From: Leucobacter sp. Psy1
Lineage (GTDB): Bacteria; Actinomycetota; Actinomycetes; Actinomycetales; Microbacteriaceae
Length of the DNA stretch: 64,000 bases
Direction of reading: 5' to 3'
NCBI RefSeq assembly: GCF_020096995.1
Contig: NZ_CP083692.1
Location: 2,542,001-2,606,000 of the forward strand
Shown here: positions 38,761-46,574 of the stretch, one piece after another
Numbering within the stretch: position 1 is the first letter of the stretch
Layout of the letters: the number at the start of each line of letters is the position of its first letter
Translations under genes and position numbers: made by a program
The notes under the pieces: generated by a model
The model's database searches: none
Seen by the model: only the letters and a program-made list of their open reading frames with translations
Told to the model about the DNA's origin: nothing

Positions 38761-39755
38761 TCAGCGAATCGCAGCAGCACCTTTCCGTCTCGGGTGCCCT
38801 GGGCATCGGGTGACACCGCGGTGCGAACCTCGTCCGCGTCGTACACCCCGGCGACCGGCAGCGTGATCGCTCCGGATGCAACGGCGCCCAGCAGCTCGCC
38901 GAAGAGCGCGGACTTCTTGCTCGCGTCCATTTCCTGGCTCACCTTGCTCCCCCAGAACCCGACAACTCGGATGCTGCGGAAGATCACCGCACCCGAGCTG
39001 ATCTCCATGACCGGGGAGGCCATGGCGCCGAACACGACGAGCGTGGCCTCTTCGGCGAGCAGCGAGACGACCTCGTTCGTCGCGGAACCACCGGCGGAAT
39101 CCACGCCGACGACGATCGGCGCACCATCGGTGAGCGCACTGACCTGGTCGCGCCAGTCAGCGTCAGCAGTGGACACGACGTTGGAGATGCCGTGCGCCAC
39201 CAGATCGTCTCGGGCCCCTGCACGGCGCACCAGACTCACCACGTGCACGCCACGGGAGGCGGCGAGCTGCGCGAGGAGCCGCCCCACGGCTCCATTCGCC
39301 GCGTTCTGCACAATCCACTGGCCTGGCTCGACGCGCAAGAAGTCGAGGAGCGCGATGGCGCTGAACGGCATGGAGACGAGCTGCGCCGCGCTCTCATCGG
39401 GGAGCGCATCGGGTACGGGAATCAGGCCCGCCGCGTCGACCACGGCGTAGTCAGCCCAGGTGCCGAACGAGGATCCGGAGACGACGCGCTGGCCGATCGC
39501 GAACGAATCGACCCCTTCGCCGAGCGCATCGATCCGGCCGACGACCTCGGTGCCGGCGGGCGCGGGGAGCTCTGGCTTGAAGCCGTAGGTGCCGCGAATC
39601 GTCCAGAGATCGTGGTTGTGGATCGTGGCCAGCACGATCCGCAGCCTCACCTGTCCGGGGCCGGGTTCGGGGATCGGGCGCTCACCGACCTGCAGCACTT
39701 CCTCGGGTTCGCCGAAGGTCTCGTGAACGATGGCCCGCATCGTGCCCTCAGTCAT
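38754..39755 (-). CDS. MDR-family NADPH:quinone reductase-like oxidoreductase
   Basis: A 333-aa medium-chain reductase: GroES-like N-terminal domain (HETFGEPEEVLQVGERP), then the coenzyme domain with NAANGAVGRLLAQLAASRG (around residue 155) in place of the usual GGVG loop. A Cys/His zinc site is lacking. It overlaps ohr by eight bases and is the third gene of an ohrR-ohr-MDR run, so it is probably peroxide-induced and may reduce reactive carbonyls or quinones made under oxidative stress. Confidence 0.83.
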   Translation of the reverse strand: MTEGTMRAIVHETFGEPEEVLQVGERPIPEPGPGQVRLRIVLATIHNHDLWTIRGTYGFKPELPAPAGTEVVGRIDALGEGVDSFAIGQRVVSGSSFGTWADYAVVDAAGLIPVPDALPDESAAQLVSMPFSAIALLDFLRVEPGQWIVQNAANGAVGRLLAQLAASRGVHVVSLVRRAGARDDLVAHGISNVVSTADADWRDQVSALTDGAPIVVGVDSAGGSATNEVVSLLAEEATLVVFGAMASPVMEISSGAVIFRSIRVVGFWGSKVSQEMDASKKSALFGELLGAVASGAITLPVAGVYDADEVRTAVSPDAQGTRDGKVLLRFADQ

Positions 39756-40170
39756 CGCTGACCGCCAGCGTGACCTCGATGTTGCCGCGCGTCGCGTTTG
39801 AGTAGGGGCACACCTGGTGTGCGGCCTCGACGAGCGCCTGGGCCTCGTCGTGCGGCAGGTTCGGCACGGTCACTTCGAGGTGCACCGCGAGTTCGAATCC
39901 GCCCTCCCCGTTCGATCCGATGCTGACGCGGGCACCGACCGAGGTGTCCTCGAGCTTTACCTGCTGTGCTCGCGCGACGGCCTGCAGTGCGGAGTGGAAG
40001 CATGCGGAGTAACCCGCCGCGAAGAGCTGTTCGGGGTTCGCGCCGTCACCGCTCCCGCCCATCTCCTTCGGAACGGCGAGGTCCATATCGATGCGACCGT
40101 CGACAGTGGTGACGTGGCCGTCGCGGCCTGCACCGGTTGCGAGTGCTTCGGTACTGTACTGAGCTTCCAT
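39748..40170 (-). CDS. ohr: Organic hydroperoxide resistance protein (Ohr/OsmC family)
   Basis: Thiol peroxidase that reduces organic and fatty-acid hydroperoxides. The 140-aa protein has both family cysteines: the peroxidatic Cys57 in YSACFHSAL and the resolving Cys121 in HQVCPYSNATRGN, as well as the DMDLAVPKEMGG stretch characteristic of Ohr rather than OsmC. It lies 45 bases downstream of its likely repressor gene ohrR. Confidence 0.95.
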   Translation of the reverse strand: MEAQYSTEALATGAGRDGHVTTVDGRIDMDLAVPKEMGGSGDGANPEQLFAAGYSACFHSALQAVARAQQVKLEDTSVGARVSIGSNGEGGFELAVHLEVTVPNLPHDEAQALVEAAHQVCPYSNATRGNIEVTLAVSDD

Positions 40171-40215
40171 GGGATATCCGTTTCTCTCGGGATGTGGGTG
40201 ATTGCACGCGAGTGG

Positions 40216-40701
40216 TCACACCGATTCGACGCGCCGACCAGTGGAGGGAGCGTCTTCCGTCGCCCGCTCGAGCGAGCGGGTGAGGAGCTTGAGTGAGGTG
40301 ATGAGCTCGACGAGGTCTTCCTCGTCGCGGGACTCCACGAGTTCGCGGAACGCGTCGGGCACGTGCGCGAGCTCTGCCCGCAGCGCATGTCCCTGGGCCG
40401 TCGCGGCGACGTGCACGATCCGCTCGTCCTCACGATCGCGCACGCGGCTCACGTAACCGGCGTCCTCGAGGCGCCGCACGAGCGGCGACAGGGTCCCGGA
40501 ATCGAGGTGCATAGCGCGGCCGAGCGACGAGACCGTCTGGTCCCCGTCGTTCCAGAGCACCACCATGACGAGGTACTGCGGATACGTAAGGTTCCATGGC
40601 GCGAGGAAGACACGGTAGGCACGCGTCGCCGCTCGCGCCGCCGAGTACAGGCCGAAGCACACCATGCCGTCGGTCACACTCGCGTTGTTTGTCTCGCTCA
40701 C
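40216..40701 (-). CDS. ohrR: MarR-family organic hydroperoxide sensor OhrR
   Basis: Redox-sensing repressor of ohr. The 161-aa protein has the reactive N-terminal cysteine in DGMVCFGLYSAAR (residue 15), the NLTYPQYLVMVVLW helix, and the winged-helix residues LDSGTLSPLVRRLE and DREDERIV, all typical of OhrR. The start is GTG 40701; the upstream frame to 40716 lies within the operator. It heads the ohrR-ohr-MDR unit, so autoregulation is expected. Confidence 0.93.
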   Translation of the reverse strand: MSETNNASVTDGMVCFGLYSAARAATRAYRVFLAPWNLTYPQYLVMVVLWNDGDQTVSSLGRAMHLDSGTLSPLVRRLEDAGYVSRVRDREDERIVHVAATAQGHALRAELAHVPDAFRELVESRDEEDLVELITSLKLLTRSLERATEDAPSTGRRVESV

Positions 40702-40713
40702 AATTGAATTGTG
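40699..40713. promoter_or_regulatory. OhrR operator
   Basis: CACAATTGAATTGTG is a perfect 15-base palindrome (centre 40706) matching the ACAATT-N-AATTGT pattern known for OhrR boxes. An overlapping palindrome ATTGTGCACAAT (40708-40719) extends it. It covers the ohrR start codon and lies just downstream of TAGATT, a possible -10 on the minus strand, so bound OhrR would block transcription start. Confidence 0.88.
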
Positions 40714-40719
40714 CACAAT

Positions 40720-41166
40720 CTAACTGGGTGTCTGCTGAAACCACGGCCTGCAGCCGCCCAGGACCGGTCGCAGGCCGATCGCCATCACCATCGAGGTGCT
40801 CGCCCCAGCGAGCAGCAGCGCGCACCCGAGGGACACCCACACCATGGTCTGCTCCCCCACCCGGTACACCGCCTGCGCGTTGAACTCGGTGATCGGCACC
40901 GGATAGTTGAAGACCCTCGGGTGATGCGAGAGCCAGACGATTCCGGCGGTCATCGCACCCAGTATGCCGAGGATCACCAGTACCGACGACTTGTGCCCCC
41001 ACCCGTCAGGTCGACCGGCGAAGTCGAAGTGGGTCGGGATCGTCTCGGGAAGGGAGGCGTACCCGATCAGGATCGAGGCGGCACTGATCCCGGCGACACC
41101 GAGGGCGCTGATGCGCAGCCCCCGAGTCCACTTCCCGGTGACATAGGTGCGGGCCGGCCGATCCAT
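40720..41166 (-). CDS. DUF1648-domain membrane protein
   Basis: The 148-aa product (from ATG 41166) has three to four membrane segments and the DUF1648 signature LPETIPTHFDFAGRPDGWG (near residue 45). Proteins with this domain include SdpI-like and regulator-linked membrane proteins; no clear role. The start is unsure: the frame remains open to 41403 and the stretch reading DLEPIVDAAIRASAGG just upstream looks coding, but no ATG or GTG was found between 41166 and the end of the decayed gene before it. A non-standard CTG near 41301 is possible. Confidence 0.65.
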   Translation of the reverse strand: MDRPARTYVTGKWTRGLRISALGVAGISAASILIGYASLPETIPTHFDFAGRPDGWGHKSSVLVILGILGAMTAGIVWLSHHPRVFNYPVPITEFNAQAVYRVGEQTMVWVSLGCALLLAGASTSMVMAIGLRPVLGGCRPWFQQTPS

Positions 41167-41308
41167 CTTCCCCGACGCGGCGCTCCCGCCCGCAGAGGCG
41201 CGGATGGCCGCATCCACGATGGGCTCGAGATCGATGACCCGCTCGACGCGTGGCGCACCATTGCAGAGCTGATCGTCGATCTCGAGCTGACGGTCACGCA
41301 GGGTGAGC

Positions 41309-41934
41309 TCAGCGGAGCACGACGACTCGGCCCAGGAGCGCCCGCATGGGCGCGCGGCGATGCCCCGCGCGATTCCCCGTCGCACACCACGCGATCTGCG
41401 CATCCAGGGTGTCGATGGCCTGCGCCGTCGACACCGGCCTGCTCTGCGAGGGTGGCATGCGCCCCTCAGCCGGAAACAGTGTCGCGCCAGCGTGCGGTTG
41501 CGAGCCCTGGTCTTCGGCCAGAGCGATCACCAGCTACCACAGCGCAACCCACTGCTCATCGCCCGCTGGGGCCATCAGCGTCTCGTCGATCGCCAGACGC
41601 GCGAGCGGGCGGCGGCGTTCATCCCCGATGAAGTTGACCCAGATGCCGGCCTGCTCTGGTCTGCGGAAGTCGATGGCAGCGACTGCCGCGTAGGGCACGA
41701 CTCGACGTCGTGTGCGGATCAGTTGCCTGGACGGAAAGATGGTGAGGCCGGGCAGAAAGGCTCTGGCGAGAATGAACAGTCCGGCAGCACCCAGGCCGAT
41801 GAGCGCCATCACCCAGGCGAACTGCCGGACCCGAGCATCGCAACCACTGTTACGCAGCCGATGATTCCGATGCAGATCCAAAACCGCCGTCCGAGGCCTC
41901 CGTTGCAGCGCACCGTCGCAGGAGGGGCAAGCAT
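41309..41934 (-). pseudogene. Decayed two-helix membrane protein gene (frameshift plus amber codon)
   Basis: Three pieces read as one protein. Piece 1 starts at ATG 41934 (MLAPPATVRC) and carries a membrane helix GIIGCVTVVAMLG, then hits a stop at 41809. Near 41825-41840 the reading continues in another frame as QFAWVMALIGLGAAGLFILARA, then a PH-like block to EQWVALW at TAG 41536-41534. The same frame goes on after the TAG with LVIALAEDQGSQ to LDAQIAWCATGNRAG and ends at 41309. One base change (CAG to TAG) and one indel would restore a protein of about 200 aa. It precedes the DUF1648 gene, which may have been its partner. Confidence 0.7.
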
Positions 41935-41997
41935 AGGTTCAGGATAGGAGGTGACCGAGACCCGGTCTCGTTCACGCATCGAGCATTCGACTTTACG

Positions 41998-42070
41998 TGG
42001 ATCTAGGCGGAATCGAACCGCCGACCTCTTCATTGCGAACGAAGCGCTCTACCAACTGAGCTATAGACCC
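41998..42070 (-). tRNA. tRNA-Ala (anticodon CGC)
   Basis: On the minus strand a 73-base cloverleaf: acceptor GGGTCTA with TAGATCC, D arm GCTC/GAGC, anticodon loop TTCGCAA with anticodon CGC (reads GCG), T arm GGCGG-TTCGATT-CCGCC, discriminator A. The acceptor includes the G3-T70 wobble pair that identifies tRNA-Ala. CCA is not encoded. Confidence 0.96.
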
Positions 42071-42121
42071 GTAACGAAGAGCTAGCCTAGCAGGCCGGCT
42101 TTCCGGAGCGAAATCGCCCGC

Positions 42122-43201
42122 TCAGCCCGCGTTTCGACGGCGCTGCAGCAGGGCATTGATGTCGGGCATTCCCTCAGTCGTATCGCCGACCACACCCATC
42201 TGCCGCAGACGTGCGGCAGCCGCCAGCTGCTGGGCACGCGCGGCCTCCTCCGCAGGGCTCAGGGCCGGGGCAGCCGGGCGTTCCGGCGCAGTCGCCTCCG
42301 GTGCGGACTGCGCAGACCGAGCGGGCTGCGCCGCAGCTGACGTCCCGGCCGAGGCCTGCTCTGCAGCAGGCGCTTCACGCGTCTTCTCCTGCTGGCGAGC
42401 CTGACGGCGCGCCTCTTCGAGCAGCATCGAGTCGGGCTGATTGGTGCGCGCAGCGGGCTTCTCCGCACGGGCACGGGCAAGGGCGCGAGCGCGAGCGATC
42501 CGAGCCGCGGCGGCCTGCTGTGCCGCCGCGTGCGCCGCGGCACTCGCCGGCGACTCCGTCTCAGCCGCGAACTCCTCCGCCGACTCCGCTTCAACAGGCA
42601 TCGCTGCCGTCTCCGCCATCGGAGCCGCCTCGGGCACGGGCAGCGGAGCCACCTTCGCTCGGCCGGGAGCCATGAGCAGCAGCCCGCCGAAGGCTGCACA
42701 GGCGACGAGCGCGGACCATCCGAGCACCGCCACGCCGCTCCCCGCAAGCGCGAGGCCGGCACCGACCAGTACTCCGATGACGCCCATGAGCGTCGCGAGC
42801 GCCGCGAGCGAGCGCAAGCGACGCACCGTCGGCCGACGCAGCTTCGCCGCCCGCAGGGTCGCCCGATGCTTCCGCTGCATGTCCTGCGCGTGAATCTCTG
42901 CTCGCACTTCCTCCGCCTTCGCCTCTGCCAGATGCGCACGTCGTTCGGCTTCCTGCCGCCGCTGCGCCGCGCGCAGCATCTTCTCGTGCTGCAGCGCTTC
43001 CTTCGCCGTCGCCTCCGCGTGCACCTCCTGGGGCACCTCCGAGGTCTCCGCCAGCACGCGGAGCGTCCGCTGCAGCCGCAGCGCGTTGCGTTCGGCCGCT
43101 CGGAACTCGCGGCGCCGCACCCATGCGGGCACCAGCACGGCGGACCACAGCAGCGCTGCGACGACGAAAAGGAGTCCGCCCCCGAGTGCACTGCCAGTCA
43201 T
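42122..43201 (-). CDS. Hypothetical membrane protein with long coiled-coil and Ala-rich tail
   Basis: A 359-aa protein without a recognised domain name. It has a first membrane segment (residues 3-25), a charged helical stretch rich in Arg/Glu/Ala (about 30-125), two adjacent membrane segments (about 130-185), then a 170-residue Ala/Pro/Glu-rich, probably disordered tail ending in MPDINALLQRRRNAG. ATG 43201 is favoured: TACAGT ends seven bases before it on the minus strand, whereas GTG 43210 overlaps that element. It lies between tRNA-Ala and a rimJ-like gene. Confidence 0.72.
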   Translation of the reverse strand: MTGSALGGGLLFVVAALLWSAVLVPAWVRRREFRAAERNALRLQRTLRVLAETSEVPQEVHAEATAKEALQHEKMLRAAQRRQEAERRAHLAEAKAEEVRAEIHAQDMQRKHRATLRAAKLRRPTVRRLRSLAALATLMGVIGVLVGAGLALAGSGVAVLGWSALVACAAFGGLLLMAPGRAKVAPLPVPEAAPMAETAAMPVEAESAEEFAAETESPASAAAHAAAQQAAAARIARARALARARAEKPAARTNQPDSMLLEEARRQARQQEKTREAPAAEQASAGTSAAAQPARSAQSAPEATAPERPAAPALSPAEEAARAQQLAAAARLRQMGVVGDTTEGMPDINALLQRRRNAG

Positions 43202-43273
43202 GCGCTTCACTGTACGTTTCGCTGGGGGCGGAACGCTCGCGGCTCGCCGGATTCCCGGCGAATACTGACCGAC

Positions 43274-43894
43274 TCAGACCGCGGTTCGCTGTCGGAGCCT
43301 GGCGACCATTCCCGCGGGCACTTCTTCACGGGTCACGGCGAACGACTCGTGGTCTCGCCACGATCCGTTGATGTGGATGTACGCCGCCCGTCTTCCCTCG
43401 TATCGCAGACCGAGCTTCTCGACGACTCTGAGGGAGGCTTGGTTCTCCGGGCGAATGCAGATCTCCACGCGGTGCAGCCCGAGATCGCGGAAGAGGTAGT
43501 CGATGGCGAGCGCCACAGCCGTCGGCGTGATCCCTCGGCCCGCGACATGCTCGGAAACCCAGTATCCGAGCTGCGCCGAGCAGAGGGCCCCTCCGCTGAT
43601 CTCCGAGACGCTGAGCTGTCCCACTACGGCGTCTCTGTACACGACGACGAACGGAACTCCCGCACCGAGCTTCATCAGGTTCCGCATCGCGCGGATCGTC
43701 GGCTTCATGGAGACCGATCCGGGAATCGCCCCGCCACCGGCAGGACGGGTGGCCTCCCACTCCTCCAACCAGTGCCGATTGTCCCGGAGCAAACGCTCCA
43801 GCACCGGCGCGTCCCGCATACGCAGCGTTCGCAGCGCGACTTCGCCATCGCGCAGCGGTTCTGGAGTCGGGATCGGCCCGGCGAGCGGCGCCAT
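43274..43894 (-). CDS. rimJ: RimJ/RimL-like GNAT N-acetyltransferase
   Basis: A 206-aa acetyltransferase of the group that acetylates N-termini of ribosomal proteins S5/L12. GNAT motifs are clear: LGYWVSEHVAGRGITPTAVALAIDY (acetyl-CoA loop) and LHRVEICIRPENQASLRVVEKLGL. The exact substrate is inference from family. ATG 43894 (MAPLAGPIPTPEP) is chosen, 12 bases after the galU stop; the open frame extends into galU. Likely co-transcribed with galU. Confidence 0.83.
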   Translation of the reverse strand: MAPLAGPIPTPEPLRDGEVALRTLRMRDAPVLERLLRDNRHWLEEWEATRPAGGGAIPGSVSMKPTIRAMRNLMKLGAGVPFVVVYRDAVVGQLSVSEISGGALCSAQLGYWVSEHVAGRGITPTAVALAIDYLFRDLGLHRVEICIRPENQASLRVVEKLGLRYEGRRAAYIHINGSWRDHESFAVTREEVPAGMVARLRQRTAV

Positions 43895-43905
43895 CGTGCG
43901 CTCGG

Positions 43906-44835
43906 TCAGGAACCGTTCGTGCGTGCGCGCAGCTGCTCGGCGAAATCGAGCACCCACGAGGTGATCTCGTCGCCGAGCTCCTCGTGATCGACACCGAGGA
44001 GCACATTGGCCTTGATCCAGTCGGCTCGGTCGCCCGTGTCGTAGCGGCGACCGCGGAAGACCACGCCGTAGACCGGGGCGTCGCCCTTGCCCTCGGCGAG
44101 GTGGTTCAGCGCATCGGTCAGCTGGATTTCACCGCCGCGGCCCGGCTCAAGGCCATCGAGGATGTCGAAGATCTCGGGACGGAGCACGTACCGGCCGATG
44201 ACGGCGAGGTTCGAAGGTGCGTCCTCACGCGACGGCTTCTCGACCAGTCCGGTCACCTTGACGACATCGGCGTCGTCGGTCTCCTCGACCACGGCGCAGC
44301 CGTACAGGTGGATCGACTCCCACGGGACCTCCATGAGCGCGATGACGGTCGCGCCGCGCGAGTCGTGCTCGGCGATCATGCGGTCGAGCAGCGGATCCCT
44401 GGCATCGATGAGGTCGTCGCCCAGGAGCACGGCGAACGACTCGTTGCCGACGTGGCGACGCGCACGCCCCACGGCGTGCCCGAGCCCCTGGGGCTGTCCC
44501 TGGCGCAGGAAGTGGACCTCGGCGATCTCGCTCGACTCGTGCACCTTGCCGAGCTTGTTGTCGTCGCCCTTGTTCTCTAGGGTGAGCTCGAGTTCGGGGA
44601 CGCTGTCGAAGTGGTTCGAGAGGTTGCCCTTGTTCCGGCCGGTGATGATGAGCACGTCGTCGAGACCGGCACCCGCGGCCTCTTCGACCACATACTGGAT
44701 CGCCGGTTTATCGACGATGGGCAGCATCTCCTTCGGCATCGCCTTCGTCGCGGGCAGGAATCGTGTTCCGAGTCCGGCGGCAGGAATGACGGCCTTTGTC
44801 ACGCCTGCTGACCCGGAGTTCTGCAGCTCAGTCAT
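43906..44835 (-). CDS. galU: UTP-glucose-1-phosphate uridylyltransferase
   Basis: Makes UDP-glucose from UTP and glucose-1-phosphate, needed for envelope sugars and for trehalose synthesis by the OtsA domain encoded at 53352-55757. The 309-aa protein has the nucleotidyltransferase start AVIPAAGLGTRFLPATKAMPKEM, VDKPAIQYVVEEA, the LGDDLID metal site and GLVEKPSRED. ATG 44835 has TAAGCT six bases upstream on the minus strand (leaderless pattern). It diverges from the 5-FTHF cyclo-ligase gene. Confidence 0.95.
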   Translation of the reverse strand: MTELQNSGSAGVTKAVIPAAGLGTRFLPATKAMPKEMLPIVDKPAIQYVVEEAAGAGLDDVLIITGRNKGNLSNHFDSVPELELTLENKGDDNKLGKVHESSEIAEVHFLRQGQPQGLGHAVGRARRHVGNESFAVLLGDDLIDARDPLLDRMIAEHDSRGATVIALMEVPWESIHLYGCAVVEETDDADVVKVTGLVEKPSREDAPSNLAVIGRYVLRPEIFDILDGLEPGRGGEIQLTDALNHLAEGKGDAPVYGVVFRGRRYDTGDRADWIKANVLLGVDHEELGDEITSWVLDFAEQLRARTNGS

Positions 44836-44910
44836 ATGTGCAGCTTATCGCCTCCCGCGAGGAAACGAGGACCGCACTCCACGGGTGGCCGCGCCGCGTA
44901 GAATCGATGC

Positions 44911-45498
44911 ATGGCCGACATCGACCAGCAGAAGCATGAGATCCGCACCAGAGTCCGTGCCCAGCGCAAGCAGCGCTCCGAAGCCGAGCGCGCATCGACG
45001 AGCGCAGGGTTCACTGAGCAGCTGATCGCCCTGTGCGAGGGGCGACGGCCGAAAACGGTCTCCTGCTACGTCTCCGTCGCAGGAGAACCCGATACGAGCG
45101 GCTTCCTCGCCTGGGCTGCAGAGCAGGGCATCGACGTGCTGTTGCCCGTCACCCGGGCCGACGGGCTCATGGACTGGGTCCTCCCGAGTGGAGACGGCTT
45201 CGTCCCTGGCCCCTACGGCATTCCGGAGCCGCTCGGCCAGGTGGTCAGCCCGATGGCGGTGGGTGAGGTCGGCCTCATGATCGTGCCGGCCTGCTCGATC
45301 GACAGCAGCGGCGTCCGGCTCGGCTGGGGCGGAGGCTACTTCGACAAGACGCTCGGATCGATGGACAAGCGCCCGCCCGTATTCGCCGTGGTGTTCGCCG
45401 ACGAGTTCGTCGACGCGCTCCCCGCAGACGTGCACGACATCCCCGTCACAGGCGTCGTCACACCCGAACAGATCACCTATCTCGACCTGTCCGAGTAA
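44911..45498 (+). CDS. 5-Formyltetrahydrofolate cyclo-ligase
   Basis: Converts 5-formyl-THF to 5,10-methenyl-THF with ATP. The 195-aa protein has the basic N-terminal KHEIRTRVRAQRK segment and the signature RLGWGGGYFDKTL (about residues 137-149), with the usual VPACSID before it. TAGAAT (44899-44904) lies six bases before the ATG, so the message is probably leaderless. It is followed by fmdB-like and mscL genes, an arrangement common in actinobacteria. Confidence 0.94.
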   Translation: MADIDQQKHEIRTRVRAQRKQRSEAERASTSAGFTEQLIALCEGRRPKTVSCYVSVAGEPDTSGFLAWAAEQGIDVLLPVTRADGLMDWVLPSGDGFVPGPYGIPEPLGQVVSPMAVGEVGLMIVPACSIDSSGVRLGWGGGYFDKTLGSMDKRPPVFAVVFADEFVDALPADVHDIPVTGVVTPEQITYLDLSE

Positions 45499-45519
45499 TT
45501 CCGCGCTAAAATCTGGCTC

Positions 45520-45774
45520 GTGCCTAAGTATGAGTATCGTTGCACCCAGTGCGACCACACGTTCGACGTCTACCAGACGTTCTCCGACTCCGCGCTCACC
45601 GAGTGCCCCGAGTGCGGTGGGAAGCTGCGGAAGGTCTTCGGCTCACTCGGGGTGACGTTCCAGGGCTCGGGCTTCTACCGCAACGACTCGCGTCAAGCGG
45701 CGCAGTCGGGTTCAAGTGCTGAGTCCTCCGGAACGAAATCCACCGCCAGCAGCGGATCGACGTCTTCGGACTAG
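45520..45774 (+). CDS. FmdB-family zinc-ribbon protein
   Basis: An 84-aa protein with an N-terminal zinc ribbon: MPKYEYRCTQCDHTF with CxxC and CPECGG with a second CxxC, then GSGFYRND and a Ser/Thr-rich tail. This family is named after a putative regulator (FmdB), but its role is not established. The start is GTG 45520; TAAAAT (45507-45512) is seven bases before it, so a leaderless transcript is likely even though the upstream gene ends only 21 bases earlier. Confidence 0.9.
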   Translation: MPKYEYRCTQCDHTFDVYQTFSDSALTECPECGGKLRKVFGSLGVTFQGSGFYRNDSRQAAQSGSSAESSGTKSTASSGSTSSD

Positions 45775-45814
45775 GACACGCCGCACCCCACCCCCCACCC
45801 CGAAAGAGGCTGAG

Positions 45815-46312
45815 ATGTTCCAAGGTTTCAAAGCATTCCTGCTGCGCGGCAACGTGATCGACCTCGCAGTCGCCGTCGTCATCGGCGCTGCATTCAACAC
45901 CATCGTCGACCGCATCGTCTCGTCGTTGATCGATCCGGTCATCGGCATGGTCTTCATGGCGGACTCGCTCAACACCGCGCTCGTCGTCGACCTTCCGGGT
46001 GGCGGCCAGCTCGCCTTCGGGGCGGTGATCGGTGCGCTCATCAACTTCATCATCGTCGCGGCGGTCGTCTACTTCGTCTTCGTGCTCCCCATGAACAAGC
46101 TGCGCGATCGCGTGGCACCGCCGGCTGCCGAGACCACGCCGAGCGAGCAGGAGCTGCTCGTCGAGATCCGCGACCTCATGCGTGCGCAGGCGGCGCGCGT
46201 CGAGGTCGATGCGACCGATCGCCCCGCTGACGGGACGCACGCGATCCCGACGTCGAACGCCAGCACACCGAACGAGATTCCCACGGACGAGACTCCTCGC
46301 CACGGCGCGTAG
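45815..46312 (+). CDS. mscL: Large-conductance mechanosensitive channel
   Basis: Pentameric safety valve that opens on membrane tension during osmotic downshock. The 165-aa protein has the N-terminal amphipathic helix FQGFKAFLLRGNV, the pore helix DLAVAVVIGAAFNTIV, the second membrane helix, and a cytoplasmic helix SEQELLVEIRDLM. The C-terminal tail (about 35 residues, Thr/Pro-rich) is longer than in E. coli. ATG 45815 follows AAAGAGG. The frame extends upstream into fmdB but without MscL character. Confidence 0.95.
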   Translation: MFQGFKAFLLRGNVIDLAVAVVIGAAFNTIVDRIVSSLIDPVIGMVFMADSLNTALVVDLPGGGQLAFGAVIGALINFIIVAAVVYFVFVLPMNKLRDRVAPPAAETTPSEQELLVEIRDLMRAQAARVEVDATDRPADGTHAIPTSNASTPNEIPTDETPRHGA

Positions 46313-46320
46313 AAGAGAGG

Positions 46321-46351
46321 CCTCCCCGCGCGTCTACCCCCAGTGGGGAGG
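46321..46351 (+). terminator. Possible mscL terminator stem
   Basis: CCTCCCC (46321-46327) and GGGGAGG (46345-46351) can pair around a 17-base loop, eight bases after the mscL stop. No T-run follows. The rest of the 262-base gap to the convergent helicase-like gene shows no further gene that I can support. Confidence 0.35.
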
Positions 46352-46574
46352 TCGATCCTGCTCGAGGCGCGCGTCGTTTTCGCCTCGGCCAGATGACGGC
46401 GGGCGCCCATCTCGACCCCGTGTTCCGCTGCCATCGCCCCACGATCCCGGGGCGTCCTCGGACGCCGGTGCGGTCAAGGGGTGGTCCGAAGGGCGCGGAT
46501 CGACCGTCTCCCGTGCCGGTAACGTCGCCCGGCGGGGTCTACGACGTCGCGAAGGCTCCTCGCTCATCGGCGGC

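Noticed and set aside
41966-41981. Palindrome CGAGACCCGGTCTCG downstream of tRNA-Ala as terminator
   Set aside because: The loop would be a single base with no T-run, and the distance and GC-rich context make chance likely.
43202-43210. GTG start at 43210 for the coiled-coil membrane protein
   Set aside because: It overlaps the TACAGT promoter-like element; the ATG at 43201 fits the leaderless spacing.
46352-46574. Possible small gene in the gap between mscL and the helicase-like gene
   Set aside because: Short frames are present on both strands but none has a start signal, domain or codon pattern that stands out.
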